This document shows positions 19,767 to 29,039 of a stretch of DNA of 64,000 bases, piece by piece. Made by a program: the position numbers and the translations under genes. The DNA is from Pseudomonadota bacterium (GTDB lineage Bacteria > Pseudomonadota > Alphaproteobacteria > Rhizobiales > Aestuariivirgaceae). The stretch is from the NCBI GenBank assembly GCA_963205315.1, contig CAUJIO010000020.1:1-64000 (forward strand), read 5' to 3'. Each line of letters opens with the position of its first letter. The stretch's first letter is position 1. Below the pieces are notes generated by a model, which was not told where the DNA came from, did no database searches, and was given only the letters and a program-made list of their open reading frames with translations.

Positions 19767-20002
19767 ATGAAGCAGCTCGAGGACGAGAATGCGAAGTTCA
19801 AGAAGCTCGTAGCAGATCAGTCACTAGACAAAGCGATGCTTCAGGACGTGCTGCGCCGAAGAACCTGAGGCCTGTCCGCAAGCGCGAGCTGGTGGACAAG
19901 GTTTGCAGTGAATGGGACGTGTCGATGCGCAGGGTTTGCCGTATTCTGTCGGTAGACACATCGACCTACCACTACATATCCCACCAACGCAGTTCGCCTT
20001 GA
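19767..20002 (+). pseudogene. IS3-family transposase remnant (orfA end and orfB start)
   Basis: The first part (19767-19868) encodes the end of an IS3-type OrfA, starting MKQLEDENAKFKKLVADQSL and ending at a TGA. In another frame, overlapping the end of the first, follows the start of OrfB (RPVRKRELVDKVCSEWDVSM, then CRILSVDTSTYHY). This arrangement is the frameshift junction of IS3-family elements. The orfA HTH region upstream and the DDE catalytic domain downstream are both missing, so it is a dead fragment. It sits exactly where the missing ATPase gene of the transporter would be expected. Confidence 0.8.
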
Positions 20003-20297
20003 GGAGGTGATGGGGCACGCGCAGGTTATCGAATCAACGGCGAATGGGGTCCTGGTGGGCGGCTGTGATCCAATATCCGACAGGCAGGTCTGTTCAATTT
20101 AGGCGCCGCACCCGGCGAATGCTGCGGAGGAAGTGGTTGATGCCCGCATGAGACACTCCAGCATGAAGCCACACGGAACGCACTCTGTGCCCAAACCTTG
20201 ACGGGTGTTGAGGGCCATGCATTACTTGCTGTGTCGCCAAGGGAGAGCGCCGGAGGTTGCAGCAGTTTGCCATTTCCCGGCGAGTGGAGCATCAGGA
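20003..20297. other. Gene-free stretch between IS remnant and AraC regulator
   Basis: I see no supportable gene. The first ~40 bp may be further degenerate IS3 orfB sequence. The rest probably contains the promoter of the AraC-family gene. Confidence 0.4.
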
Positions 20298-21335
20298 ATG
20301 AAAGAAGGGTTCACCAGCAAGGAGGTGGACGTTTCCGCGCAGACAGTGTGGTCCAGCTCCGAATGCGAGGACATACATGCGCAGGCCGGTCTGCTGGATA
20401 AGTGGAACCAGAGTTATTCGCAGCTCTCGAGCGGGGCCTTCAGGGGTGGCGTGAGCATGCTCGGCTTGCCCGGCATGCACCTGTTTGTCGAGAAGATGAA
20501 CCAGTCCGTTTATCAGTCAGGACAGATCGCGGGGATGCGCCTCGGGTTCGGCATCGCCGCCCGCGCATCCGGCAATTGCAGCATGTGCGGAGAGAGGGCC
20601 CAAGCAAGCGACCTGATCGTGTTTTCCGGTGCAGGCGGCTTCGAGTTCATCTCGCCGCGCGATTTCATCTTCCTCGGCGTAGAACTCGACGTCGCGGAGC
20701 TGACCTCGGATGCCGTCGAACTGGCGCAAGCGCTCGAAAGCCGCCTCCACGCCCGCAGGAAGGTGATCAGGCTCGATCCATGCCAAGCCGATGGGCTCGC
20801 CAGGTTATTCAGGTCGATGTTCCAGTCGGGCGGCCCTGGAGGCGGCTCGATGCCGTCGCAGAACCACCTGAAGGCGATGCAGCGGCAATTCCTCGGCTCG
20901 GTAATTGACGATATCGACACCACCAGCGCACGCGATCCGCGGGGCCAGCCGGGCGGTAGCCACTGGGCGATCATCAGCCAAATCCGCGAAAGCGTGATCG
21001 ACAATCCCGATTGCCCGCTGACGGTGGCCGAACTCACGTTACAATTGAACCTCTCGCGGCGCACCATACAGAACGCGGTCGCGAACACCCTCGACATGAG
21101 CCCGCTGACCTTCTTGCGTGCGCTGCGCCTGAGCGAAGTGCGCCGCGAGATCGCCACGGCTGCCTCGGTGACGGAAACCGCCACCCGCTGGGGGTTTTGG
21201 CACTTCGGCTATTTCGCGCGCGATTATCGAGCGATGTTCGGGGAATTGCCGTCTGAGACGCTGACGCGCGCGCGTGGGGCGGCAAGGCAGCGCAACGGGC
21301 GTACGGCACCCGGAGCTGCGGCAAGGCCACGCTAG
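20298..21335 (+). CDS. AraC-family transcriptional regulator
   Basis: Taken from the ATG at 20298 the protein is 345 residues. Residues ~240-340 form the double helix-turn-helix of AraC regulators (LTVAELTLQLNLSRRTIQNA; then ATRWGFWHFGYFARDYRAMF). The N-terminal ~200 residues, with LPGMHLFVEKMNQSVYQSGQ, resemble the sensory part of EutR-like AraC proteins that respond to small amines. Just downstream, on the same strand, is a Liv-type ABC transporter and beyond it amine-like catabolic genes, so it may control that locus. An in-frame upstream start at 20205 is possible but unlikely. Confidence 0.82.
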   Translation: MKEGFTSKEVDVSAQTVWSSSECEDIHAQAGLLDKWNQSYSQLSSGAFRGGVSMLGLPGMHLFVEKMNQSVYQSGQIAGMRLGFGIAARASGNCSMCGERAQASDLIVFSGAGGFEFISPRDFIFLGVELDVAELTSDAVELAQALESRLHARRKVIRLDPCQADGLARLFRSMFQSGGPGGGSMPSQNHLKAMQRQFLGSVIDDIDTTSARDPRGQPGGSHWAIISQIRESVIDNPDCPLTVAELTLQLNLSRRTIQNAVANTLDMSPLTFLRALRLSEVRREIATAASVTETATRWGFWHFGYFARDYRAMFGELPSETLTRARGAARQRNGRTAPGAAARPR

Positions 21336-21472
21336 GGCGCCGGCATTCGTGCCTCCCCTGCCGCGGGGGTGGCCTGACAGGAGCAGGATGACTCGTGCCG
21401 AAATTGGATAGCAGCGATAACGGCGTTACAAATATGAAATCGTGATAACAAAAGTCTGGGAGATAATGCATC

Positions 21473-22720
21473 ATGGAAGCAAAGAGCAACATGGCGGCGC
21501 CTCGTTCCTCATGGCGGCCGTCCCGCAGAACGGCTCTCAAGGCTGGCGCTGCATCGCTGATAGGCCTGTCCGCACCCGCCATCATTTCTGGACGCGCCTT
21601 CTCCGCGCCCAAGACCATCAAGATCGGGGGTGCGGTTCCGCTGTCGGGGCCGGTGGCTTACTGGGGCATTTCCACCATGCAGGGCTTCGTGGACGGCGCG
21701 GCGGTGATCAACGAAGCAGGCGGCGTCGTCATCAACGGCGAGCCGCACATGCTCGAGATCATCAACTATGACACGAAGGGTGAGACTGCGGACGCGCGTG
21801 CCGCCACGTTGCGCCTCGTCGAGCAGGACAAGGTCAAGTACGTCTATAGCCAGGCCGCCGCCAGCACGGTCGGCATGCTGCAGGTCACCGAGCCGGCCGG
21901 CGTGCTCTCGATCGTCGCCTGCTGGGGCTATCTCAAGCTGTTCGGCAAAGACTATCCGCTGCATTTCCGCGCCGAGATGTCGGACTATGAGCAGGGCTTT
22001 GCCTACATCCCCTTCATGCAGGAGCATTACGGCAAGGACAGTCTCAAGTCGGCCGCCTTCATCGGGCCGGACGACCAGGACGGGAAGGACTGCAACTATT
22101 CCTATCAGCGCCTGATGAAGTATTACAGTATCGAGGACAAGGGTTCCGAATACTTCAACTGGGAGGACACGGACTTCTATCCGATCGTGGCCAAGACCCT
22201 GCGCACCACCCCTGATTTCATCGTCACCAGCCCTACGCCTCCGGGCATTACCGGCAGCATCGTGAAGGCGGCGCGCGAACTGGGTTACAAGGGCCCGATC
22301 GCCTCGCCGGCAGCGTCCGAAACCAAGACGATCCTGGAAGTGGTCGGCGAACTGGCAACCGACGTCGTACTTCCCGTAACCAATGTCGATCCGACGACAC
22401 CTTCCCAGGTCGCGATCCGGGACCGGTTCATGAAGCGCTTCGGCGACTTCAACGCGCTTGCCGGCAACTATTCCTGGTGGATCTACTCCCTGAAGGCCGC
22501 CTTCGAGGCGGCGGGCACGGCGGATGATCCGAAGGCGGTGGCCGAGGCGCTCGGCAACGTGGTCCTCGAGGACACCTATTGCGGCAAGGTCGCCTGGGCC
22601 GGCGAGAAGTCCTTTGGCGTCAAGCGCCAGGGCGTTTATGACTGCTACACGACGCTGATCGAAAATGGCAAGGCACGCCTCGCCGACGTTCGCTTTCCGG
22701 CTCTTCCGGCCGACTACTGA
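21473..22720 (+). CDS. Branched-chain amino acid-type ABC transporter substrate-binding protein
   Basis: A 415-residue periplasmic binding protein of the Leu/Ile/Val/urea/amide family (type 1 fold). The leader has a twin-arginine-like RRTALKAGAA followed by a hydrophobic stretch and AFSAP cleavage site; the mature part starts KTIKIGGAVPLSGPVAYWGI, typical of the family. It is the first gene of a five-gene import operon with two permeases and two ATPases. Ligand is unknown; neighbouring genes point to an amine, amino alcohol or amide. Confidence 0.9.
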   Translation: MEAKSNMAAPRSSWRPSRRTALKAGAASLIGLSAPAIISGRAFSAPKTIKIGGAVPLSGPVAYWGISTMQGFVDGAAVINEAGGVVINGEPHMLEIINYDTKGETADARAATLRLVEQDKVKYVYSQAAASTVGMLQVTEPAGVLSIVACWGYLKLFGKDYPLHFRAEMSDYEQGFAYIPFMQEHYGKDSLKSAAFIGPDDQDGKDCNYSYQRLMKYYSIEDKGSEYFNWEDTDFYPIVAKTLRTTPDFIVTSPTPPGITGSIVKAARELGYKGPIASPAASETKTILEVVGELATDVVLPVTNVDPTTPSQVAIRDRFMKRFGDFNALAGNYSWWIYSLKAAFEAAGTADDPKAVAEALGNVVLEDTYCGKVAWAGEKSFGVKRQGVYDCYTTLIENGKARLADVRFPALPADY

Positions 22721-22820
22721 GGGAGGCGAGTCCCCTGCTGCGCCCATTTACCGTCCTGCATCTCACGATGCAGGGCGGGACCTCGGAGCGCAGCAAATTC
22801 CATTTTTGGGAGGACAATTC

Positions 22821-23690
22821 TTGTCGTTCGATGAAATTCCCCAGATGCTCGTCACGGGACTGAGCCTCGGACTCATGTACGCCCTGATCGCCATCGGGCT
22901 CACCCTCATATTCGGCGTCATGCGCATCGTCCAATACGGGCATGGGGAGATGTACATGCTCGGCGCATTCTTTCTCTATTACTGGACGGCCAAGTGGGGC
23001 CTTCCCTACTGGCTGGGTGTGGCGGCGAGCGCCAGCGTGATCTTCGTCCTCGGTGCAATCCTGCAGCAGACCCTGTTTCAGGCCGTGCATGGCAGGAACA
23101 TCCTGTATTCGCTGGCCATCGGCATGGGTCTTATCTTCATCTTCTCAAGTGGCGGCCAGATCATCTTCGGGACGACGGTGAAGGGAATACCGAAATTCGC
23201 CACCGGCGGGATCCTCGTCATGGGCGGCTTCCTCTCCTATGAGCGGATCGTGATTTCGATCGTCTCCGCGAGCCTCGTGGTTGGCCTCTGGCTGTTTCTC
23301 CAGAAGACGCGAACGGGCATGGCGATCAGGGCGGTGTCCGAAGATCCCGAGACGAGCGCTCTGCAGGGAATCAGGACACGCCAGATCCACTGGGTGGCCT
23401 TCGGCCTGGGCAGTGCGCTCGCGGCCATTGCGGGCTGCCTGATGGGCACGCTGCTGTCGATCGTTCCCACGATGGGCTTCGTTGCTACCATCAAGGCCTT
23501 CATGATCGTGATCATGGGCGGCCTCGGAAGCATTCCAGGGGCGCTCGTCGGCGGCATCATCCTGGGCATGATCGACAGCGTGGTCACCACCGTCATCAGC
23601 GCCGACATCGCTATCATCATGAGTTTCGTCGTGATCTTCCTGATCCTGGTGTTCAGACCCTCAGGTCTCTTCGGTCAGCAATGGACTTGA
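22821..23690 (+). CDS. LivH-type ABC transporter permease (TTG start)
   Basis: A 289-residue permease with eight or so membrane helices, typical for LivH. I choose the TTG at 22821 because a GGAGG stands 8 nt before it and the following MLVTGLSLGLMYALIAIGL matches the usual N-terminus. An ATG-like start upstream at 22665 would overlap the binding-protein gene and add a non-family segment. The core motif GLGSIPGALVGGIILGMID is the conserved permease signature. It is followed 3 bp later by LivM. Confidence 0.9.
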   Translation: MSFDEIPQMLVTGLSLGLMYALIAIGLTLIFGVMRIVQYGHGEMYMLGAFFLYYWTAKWGLPYWLGVAASASVIFVLGAILQQTLFQAVHGRNILYSLAIGMGLIFIFSSGGQIIFGTTVKGIPKFATGGILVMGGFLSYERIVISIVSASLVVGLWLFLQKTRTGMAIRAVSEDPETSALQGIRTRQIHWVAFGLGSALAAIAGCLMGTLLSIVPTMGFVATIKAFMIVIMGGLGSIPGALVGGIILGMIDSVVTTVISADIAIIMSFVVIFLILVFRPSGLFGQQWT

Positions 23691-23693
23691 ACC

Positions 23694-24713
23694 ATGAAGG
23701 TTGAGCAAGGAACTGCCGCTGCGCAGGCCGACGGCAAAGGAAATGCCGCGCCCCCTTCCTTGAACCGGTATGCTTGGGCCGCGCTCTTCGCGTTCACCCT
23801 GGCCTACCCCGCCGCCGTGAGCTTCGACAACTATCTCCTGCATGTCGGCATCACGATCGCGTTCAACGTGGCGCTGGCCGCCAGCATGTGGCTCATATGG
23901 TCTCTGGGACTGGTCTCCTTCGCTCATGCGGGTTTCATGGCGATTGGCGCCTACACTTCGGCCTTGCTGTTGACGAAGCTGGGCTGGCCGATGTGGATCG
24001 GCATGCCGCTGGGCGCAATTCTCGCAGGCGCCGCGGCCGTGGCCATCAGCTTGCCGCTCATGCGGACACGCGCCGTCTACTTCTTCATGGCAAGCTGGTC
24101 CGTGGGTGAAGTGATCAAGCGCACCATCGCCTATTTCGACGGCCTGACCGGAGGGTGGAACGGCGTCTTCGACATCCTTCCTCCGACCATCGACCTCGGC
24201 CCCATCCAGATAAATTTTGCTGACCGGATCGCCTACTACTACTTGGCTGTCGTGATCTGCGCCATCATCGTGCTCTGCATCTACCGCATCAACGATTCGC
24301 GCACTGGAATGATCCACTGGAGCATCAGCGAGAATGAGCTTCTCGCGGAGCACATCGGCATCAACGTCTTCAAGCACAAGGTCATCGGCTTCACGATCGC
24401 TTGCGTCTTCGCGGCGGTCACTGGCGCTCTCTACGCCCACTACCAAACCTTCATCAGCCCGAAGTCCTTCGATATCTGGAAGTCGGAGTTCGCGCTGGTG
24501 CATATCATCGTGGGCGGGCTCACGACGGTCGGAGGTCCGGTGGTGGGGGCGATCTCGCTCACCGTCATTGACGAGACGCTGAGAGCCACGGGCCCATTTC
24601 GCGTCATCCTCTTCGGCGTTATCCTGATCGCCACCGTCCTCCTGCTGCCTGGCGGACTGGAGACGATCCCGGGCAGGATCCGCCGTGCGCTGCGGGGAAG
24701 AAAATCGTCGTGA
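23694..24713 (+). CDS. LivM-type ABC transporter permease
   Basis: A 339-residue inner-membrane permease, partner of the LivH-type protein. It has about nine hydrophobic helices and the conserved segments SLGLVSFAHAGFMAIGAYTS and GGLTTVGGPVVGAISLTVID. Its stop codon overlaps the GTG start of the LivG-type ATPase, showing coupled translation. The N-terminal 20 residues are hydrophilic and cytoplasmic. Confidence 0.92.
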   Translation: MKVEQGTAAAQADGKGNAAPPSLNRYAWAALFAFTLAYPAAVSFDNYLLHVGITIAFNVALAASMWLIWSLGLVSFAHAGFMAIGAYTSALLLTKLGWPMWIGMPLGAILAGAAAVAISLPLMRTRAVYFFMASWSVGEVIKRTIAYFDGLTGGWNGVFDILPPTIDLGPIQINFADRIAYYYLAVVICAIIVLCIYRINDSRTGMIHWSISENELLAEHIGINVFKHKVIGFTIACVFAAVTGALYAHYQTFISPKSFDIWKSEFALVHIIVGGLTTVGGPVVGAISLTVIDETLRATGPFRVILFGVILIATVLLLPGGLETIPGRIRRALRGRKSS

Positions 24714-25489
24714 GTACACGCATGCATCTTCTGGAAACACGCAATCTGACCGTCAGGTTCGGCGGCGTCACGGCGATCGACAACCTGAGCCTCACCGTTG
24801 GTGAAGGTGAAATCCGCGGGCTCATCGGCCCCAACGGCGCGGGCAAGACCACCTTCTTCAACGCCGTGAGCGGCCGTTATCCGAGTTCGGGCGAGATCCG
24901 CGTCCGCGACCATGTCGTCAGCGGCCTCAAGCCCAACGAGATCGTAGCACAGGGCTTGGCCCGTACCTTCCAGCACGTGACGCTGTTCAAGTCCTTCTCG
25001 GTGCTCAAGAACGTCATGGCCGGTTGCCACCTCCGCTCCGGCTACAGTTTCTGGGGGGCGCTGCTCGGCACCCCGCGCACACGGCAGAATGAGGCAGACA
25101 ACGAGCGCAGGGCGCGGGAAATCCTCGACTTCGTGGGACTGGGCGGCCTCGCGGACGAAACCGCCGCCAACCTGCCCCACGGGCTGCAGCGTGCCGTCGG
25201 CATCGCCGTTGCGCTCGCCTCCGAGCCCCAGATGCTCATGCTGGACGAGCCGTGCGCGGGCATGAACACTGCCGAGACCCGCTCGATGAGCGACCTGATA
25301 CGGCGCATCCGTGGGAATGGCACGAGCATCATCCTCATCGAGCACGACATGAAGGTGATCATGGGAATCTGCGACCAGATCACGGTGCTCAACTTCGGCA
25401 CCAAAATAGCCGAGGGAAGCCCCGAGGAGATCCTGAGGAACACGGCGGTGCACAAGGCCTATCTGGGGAGCGCCGCCGATGCTTCTTGA
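24710..25489 (+). CDS. LivG-type ABC transporter ATPase
   Basis: A 259-residue ATPase. Walker A is GPNGAGKTTFF, the signature region reads LPHGLQRAVGIAVAL (degenerate LSGGQ, as LPHG in several LivG members), and Walker B is MLMLDEPCAGMN. The C-terminal extension (HKAYLGS) is typical of LivG. The GTG at 24710 overlaps the LivM stop; an ATG at 24722 is an alternative. It energises import together with the LivF-type protein, whose gene overlaps by 11 bp. Confidence 0.92.
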   Translation: MSTRMHLLETRNLTVRFGGVTAIDNLSLTVGEGEIRGLIGPNGAGKTTFFNAVSGRYPSSGEIRVRDHVVSGLKPNEIVAQGLARTFQHVTLFKSFSVLKNVMAGCHLRSGYSFWGALLGTPRTRQNEADNERRAREILDFVGLGGLADETAANLPHGLQRAVGIAVALASEPQMLMLDEPCAGMNTAETRSMSDLIRRIRGNGTSIILIEHDMKVIMGICDQITVLNFGTKIAEGSPEEILRNTAVHKAYLGSAADAS

Positions 25490-26186
25490 GATCAGGAACA
25501 TCCGGGTCCACTACGACAAGATCGAAGCGGTGAAGGGCGTCAGCCTGCAGCTCGGCAAGGGCGAGATCGTCACGCTGATCGGCGCCAACGGCGCGGGAAA
25601 AACGTCGATCCTCAAGGCCATATCCGGCCTCGTGCGTCCGAGCGCCGGTGAAATCCTCTACGATGGCGCCGACATCACGCGACGCAGCCCGTCAGACATC
25701 GTCGCACGAGGCATCTCCCATGTGCCGGAAGGCCGCCGCATGTTCAAGCTCATGAGCGTCCAGGACAATCTGCGGCTGGGCGCCTACCTCATCCGAGACA
25801 GCAAGGTGATCGCCGAGGGATTGGCGTGGGTCTACGAGCACTTCCCCATCCTGAAACAGAAGTGCAACCAGCTGGCCGGGCAACTGAGCGGCGGCCAGCA
25901 GCAGATGGTGGCCATCGGCCGGGCCATGATGGCAAGGCCGCGGGTGATCCTCATGGACGAGCCCTCACTGGGCCTTGCCCCGATCATTGTCGACGAGATC
26001 GCGGCGATCATCACCACGCTCAAGCAGTCGGGGCTCTCGATCGTTCTCGTCGAGCAGAACGCGCATCTCGCGCTGAAGCTTGCCGACAGGGGCTTCGTGC
26101 TGGAGACCGGCTCCGTGACCCTGAGCGGGAAGTCGGCGGACCTTCTCGGCAACCCCGAGGTCATCAGAGCCTATCTCGGCGCGTGA
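25479..26186 (+). CDS. LivF-type ABC transporter ATPase
   Basis: A 235-residue ATPase with Walker A GANGAGKTSIL, signature LSGGQQQMVAIGRAMM and Walker B VILMDEPSLGLAP. Its start lies inside the end of the LivG-type gene, so the two subunits are made together. It is the last gene of the five-gene operon and is followed by a strong hairpin terminator. Confidence 0.94.
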   Translation: MLLEIRNIRVHYDKIEAVKGVSLQLGKGEIVTLIGANGAGKTSILKAISGLVRPSAGEILYDGADITRRSPSDIVARGISHVPEGRRMFKLMSVQDNLRLGAYLIRDSKVIAEGLAWVYEHFPILKQKCNQLAGQLSGGQQQMVAIGRAMMARPRVILMDEPSLGLAPIIVDEIAAIITTLKQSGLSIVLVEQNAHLALKLADRGFVLETGSVTLSGKSADLLGNPEVIRAYLGA

Positions 26187-26198
26187 GAAAACGGCCCG

Positions 26199-26229
26199 GC
26201 CACGCCCCCGCTGAGGGGGCGTGGCTTTG
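26199..26229. terminator. Hairpin terminator between convergent livF-type and alcohol dehydrogenase genes
   Basis: GCCACGCCCCC (26199-26209) pairs perfectly with GGGGGCGTGGC (26215-26225) around a 5-nt loop, followed by TTTG. The two genes converge here, so the stem may serve both strands. Confidence 0.8.
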
Positions 26230-26233
26230 TCCA

Positions 26234-27409
26234 TCAGGCTATGGCGAGATTGCCGGCAACTGCGGCAGCGAAGATCTTCTTCATGTCCTCAGGCGTGGTC
26301 TTGCGCGGGTTGGCGGATGTCGAAGGGTCCGCCTGTGCCTTGACTGCGACCGCGTCGGCGCGATCAAGGCCAATGCCCAGGCCGGAGAGGCTGTGCGGAA
26401 CGCCTAGTTTCCGGCGAAAATCCAGAACCCACTGCAGCAGGTCGTCGAAGGTGCTGCCGACCCCGAGCGTCCGCGCAACGCGTTCCGCCTTCTCCTCGAT
26501 GGTCGGGCGATTGAACATCATCACATATGGAAGCAGAACGGCATTCGTCAGCCCGTGGTGGACGCCGTACATCGCGCCAAGCGGATGGGCCAGCGAATGG
26601 ACCGCGCCCAAGCCCTTCTGGAATGACACGCCGCCCATCAGCGCCGCCGCCATCATCATGGTGCGGGCTTCCATGTCCTGGCCATCGGCCACGGCCTTCG
26701 GAAGAAAGGCCTTGATGAGCCGCAGCCCCTCCAAGGCGATCCCATCGGCCATGGGGTGGAAGGCGTCCACGCAGAAGGTCTCGAAACAGTGCGTCAGCGC
26801 GTCCATGCCGGTGGCGGCGGTCAGGTGGGGAGGAAGGCCCGCCATGAGCTCCGGATCGGCGATCACCAGCTCAGGCATCATACTGGGATGGAAGATGATC
26901 TTCTTCTCTTCCGTCTCCTCATTGGTGATGACTGCGCAGCGCCCCACCTCGGAGCCCGTGCCTGCCGTCGTCGGCACCGCGAGCACCGGCGCGATGGCAC
27001 TGGCGTCCGCCCGTGTCCACCAGTCGCCGATGTCCTCGAGATCCCAGACGGGGATGGTCTGCCTTGCCATCACCGCGATGAGCTTCGCGATGTCCAGCCC
27101 CGAACCACCCCCGATCGCCACAACCCCGTCATGCTGGCCGGCGAGGAACACCTTGTTGCCAGCCAGAAGGTTGGCGTGGACGGGATTTCCCTGAACATCG
27201 GCGAACAGCGCGCTGTCGATGCCGGCGGCCTCCAACATGCGGCGTGCGCTCGCGATCATGGGGTGGCCCGCTAGGCCCGCATCGGTGACGATCAGCGGAC
27301 GCTTCATACCGAGCGCCGCGCAGTATTCGGCGAGGCTTGAGAAACAGCCTGCGCCTACGTAGATCTTGGTCGGGTAGTTCCAGACGGCTTGTGGTGTGTT
27401 CCTTGACAT
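26234..27409 (-). CDS. Iron-containing alcohol dehydrogenase
   Basis: A 391-residue group III (Fe-dependent) alcohol dehydrogenase. The NAD-binding loop GGGSGLDIAKLIAVM, PTTAGTGSEV, and the metal-binding histidines in GMDALTHCFE and GAVHSLAHPLGAMYGVHHG are intact. It would interconvert an alcohol or diol and an aldehyde. It is downstream of the glutamine-synthetase-like gene (35 bp apart, same strand), so it probably works in the same pathway, dealing with an aldehyde or alcohol released from an amine. Exact substrate is unknown. Confidence 0.9.
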   Translation of the reverse strand: MSRNTPQAVWNYPTKIYVGAGCFSSLAEYCAALGMKRPLIVTDAGLAGHPMIASARRMLEAAGIDSALFADVQGNPVHANLLAGNKVFLAGQHDGVVAIGGGSGLDIAKLIAVMARQTIPVWDLEDIGDWWTRADASAIAPVLAVPTTAGTGSEVGRCAVITNEETEEKKIIFHPSMMPELVIADPELMAGLPPHLTAATGMDALTHCFETFCVDAFHPMADGIALEGLRLIKAFLPKAVADGQDMEARTMMMAAALMGGVSFQKGLGAVHSLAHPLGAMYGVHHGLTNAVLLPYVMMFNRPTIEEKAERVARTLGVGSTFDDLLQWVLDFRRKLGVPHSLSGLGIGLDRADAVAVKAQADPSTSANPRKTTPEDMKKIFAAAVAGNLAIA

Positions 27410-27444
27410 GCGGGAGCAGATCCGTTGCGTGTTGAAAAGGTGGC

Positions 27445-28803
27445 TCAGATGATTTCCATATAGCGTTCGAGTTCCCAGTCGGTCACGTGCCGGCGGAAGG
27501 ACTGCTCTTCGGCCTCGCGGCTAAGGGCGAAATGCTCGACGAAGTCAGGCCCGAACCAGTCCCGCGCCATGGCGGACGCGCGCAGGCGGCCTGCCGCTTC
27601 GTGAAGCGTCCGCGGCAGGCGCAGGTCCTCTCCCGCAACCTGATCATAGGCGTTGCCGTCCGTGGCTTCATGAGGTTCGAGACCTTCCTCGATGCCGGCG
27701 AGACCGGAAGCCAGCGCGGCAGAGAGGACGAGGTAAGGATTGGCGTCTGCGGAGGTGACCCGATACTCGACCCTGATCGACTTGGGGGATGAGCCCACCA
27801 CGCGCAAGGCGCAGGTGCGGTTGTCGTAACCCCACGTGGCAGCCGTCGGCGCCCAGTAGCCAGGTGTCAGCCGTGTGAAGGCGTTGATGGTGGGTGCGGT
27901 CATCGACAGCAGCTCGGCCATGTATTTCTGCTGGCCCGCCACGAAGGCGCGTCCGGTCTTCGACAGCCCGCCGCGGCTTCCGGCGTCATGGAACAGCGCG
28001 TTGCCGTCTTCATCCCACAACGAGAGGTGCAGATGCCCGCCGCAGCCCGGCAAATCGGCGACCGGCTTGGCCATATAGCTCAGCAGGATGCCGTTGCGCT
28101 GCGCCCAGGCTTTGCTGAAGGTCTTGAAGATCGCCGCGCGGTCTGCGCTGTCGATCCCCTCTGACGGGCTCAAGGCGTATTCGAGTGCGCCTTCACCCGC
28201 TTCCGGGTGCAGGCTTTCGATCGGTGTCTTCAGCGTGCGGGAGAGGTCGAGCATGCCGAGGAAGAAGTCTGAATGCACACTGGACCGCAGCACCGAATAG
28301 CCCCCGGTCGTCGGCGTGAGCGGCGCGAGGTTGCGGAAGTCCTTGGCGCGCGCCGACTCCACCGTCTCCCGGAAGCCATAGAATTCATATTCGAAGCCGC
28401 CCTTCACATTCAGTCCCATACTGCCGGCGCGCGCCAACACGCGGCCGGCCAGGTTGCGCGGGCAGATCCTCGCGCCGTCCCCGGTGAATTCCGCCAGCAG
28501 AAAGGGCGTGCCACCCTCGGGCAGGAACCGCAGGCTTTCAGGTACGATCCGCAGGCCATCGTCAGGAAAGCCGTTGAACCATCCTGTGTAGGGCGTCGTG
28601 TACAGCCGGTCGCGCGAGTCCCAGCCGAAGACGACCCGGCACATCGCCGTGCCCCCGACGAGGGCCGACAGCAGCTTCTCCTTTTCAAGATACTTGCCGC
28701 GGATCACACCGTCGATGTCGGTGACGCCGATCATTACATGGCTGGCGGCTGCCTCTCGCACCGCACCTGCCGCGGCTTCTATTCCAGCTTCACCCATGGT
28801 CAT
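27445..28803 (-). CDS. Glutamine synthetase-family gamma-glutamyl-amine ligase
   Basis: A 452-residue member of the glutamine synthetase family, probably ligating glutamate to an amine other than ammonia (PuuA/IpuC/GlnA-like). Family motifs are present: ESLHPEAGEGALEYAL, the ATP/ammonia-site region GCGGHLHLSLWDEDG, and NAFTRLTPGYWAPTAATW with YDNRTCALRV. The spacing of neighbours (an alcohol dehydrogenase downstream, a GMC oxidoreductase divergent upstream, an ABC importer nearby) fits gamma-glutamylation of a polyamine or amino alcohol. Ordinary glutamine synthetase is unlikely given sequence divergence and context. Confidence 0.85.
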   Translation of the reverse strand: MTMGEAGIEAAAGAVREAAASHVMIGVTDIDGVIRGKYLEKEKLLSALVGGTAMCRVVFGWDSRDRLYTTPYTGWFNGFPDDGLRIVPESLRFLPEGGTPFLLAEFTGDGARICPRNLAGRVLARAGSMGLNVKGGFEYEFYGFRETVESARAKDFRNLAPLTPTTGGYSVLRSSVHSDFFLGMLDLSRTLKTPIESLHPEAGEGALEYALSPSEGIDSADRAAIFKTFSKAWAQRNGILLSYMAKPVADLPGCGGHLHLSLWDEDGNALFHDAGSRGGLSKTGRAFVAGQQKYMAELLSMTAPTINAFTRLTPGYWAPTAATWGYDNRTCALRVVGSSPKSIRVEYRVTSADANPYLVLSAALASGLAGIEEGLEPHEATDGNAYDQVAGEDLRLPRTLHEAAGRLRASAMARDWFGPDFVEHFALSREAEEQSFRRHVTDWELERYMEII

Positions 28804-29039
28804 GCATACGTCCCTGCTGAATTTTCGTTAGAGCAGTGAGAGGTTCGGCCCGCACTCGCAATCCAATTTCGGCACGCGAGCATTCCGCGCCTGAATGTCT
28901 CCGCACCCGTGGCCGTAGGTTAAGAAGGAAGTTCGGCGATGGACCGCCCCTGCTGCAATGTATAGACTTCACCCCATCACCTCTACTTAGCCCGGCAGCC
29001 GCCAGTGGCATTTGCGGGGCGCGGAGCGAGCGAGGCAGG

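Noticed and set aside
26199-26229. Inverted repeat as an insertion-sequence end
   Set aside because: A tight 11-bp stem with 5-nt loop between convergent genes is better explained as a terminator.
28836-29039. N-terminal extension of the GMC oxidoreductase
   Set aside because: The 68 extra codons lack family similarity and cover the likely divergent promoter region; the FAD motif begins soon after 29040.
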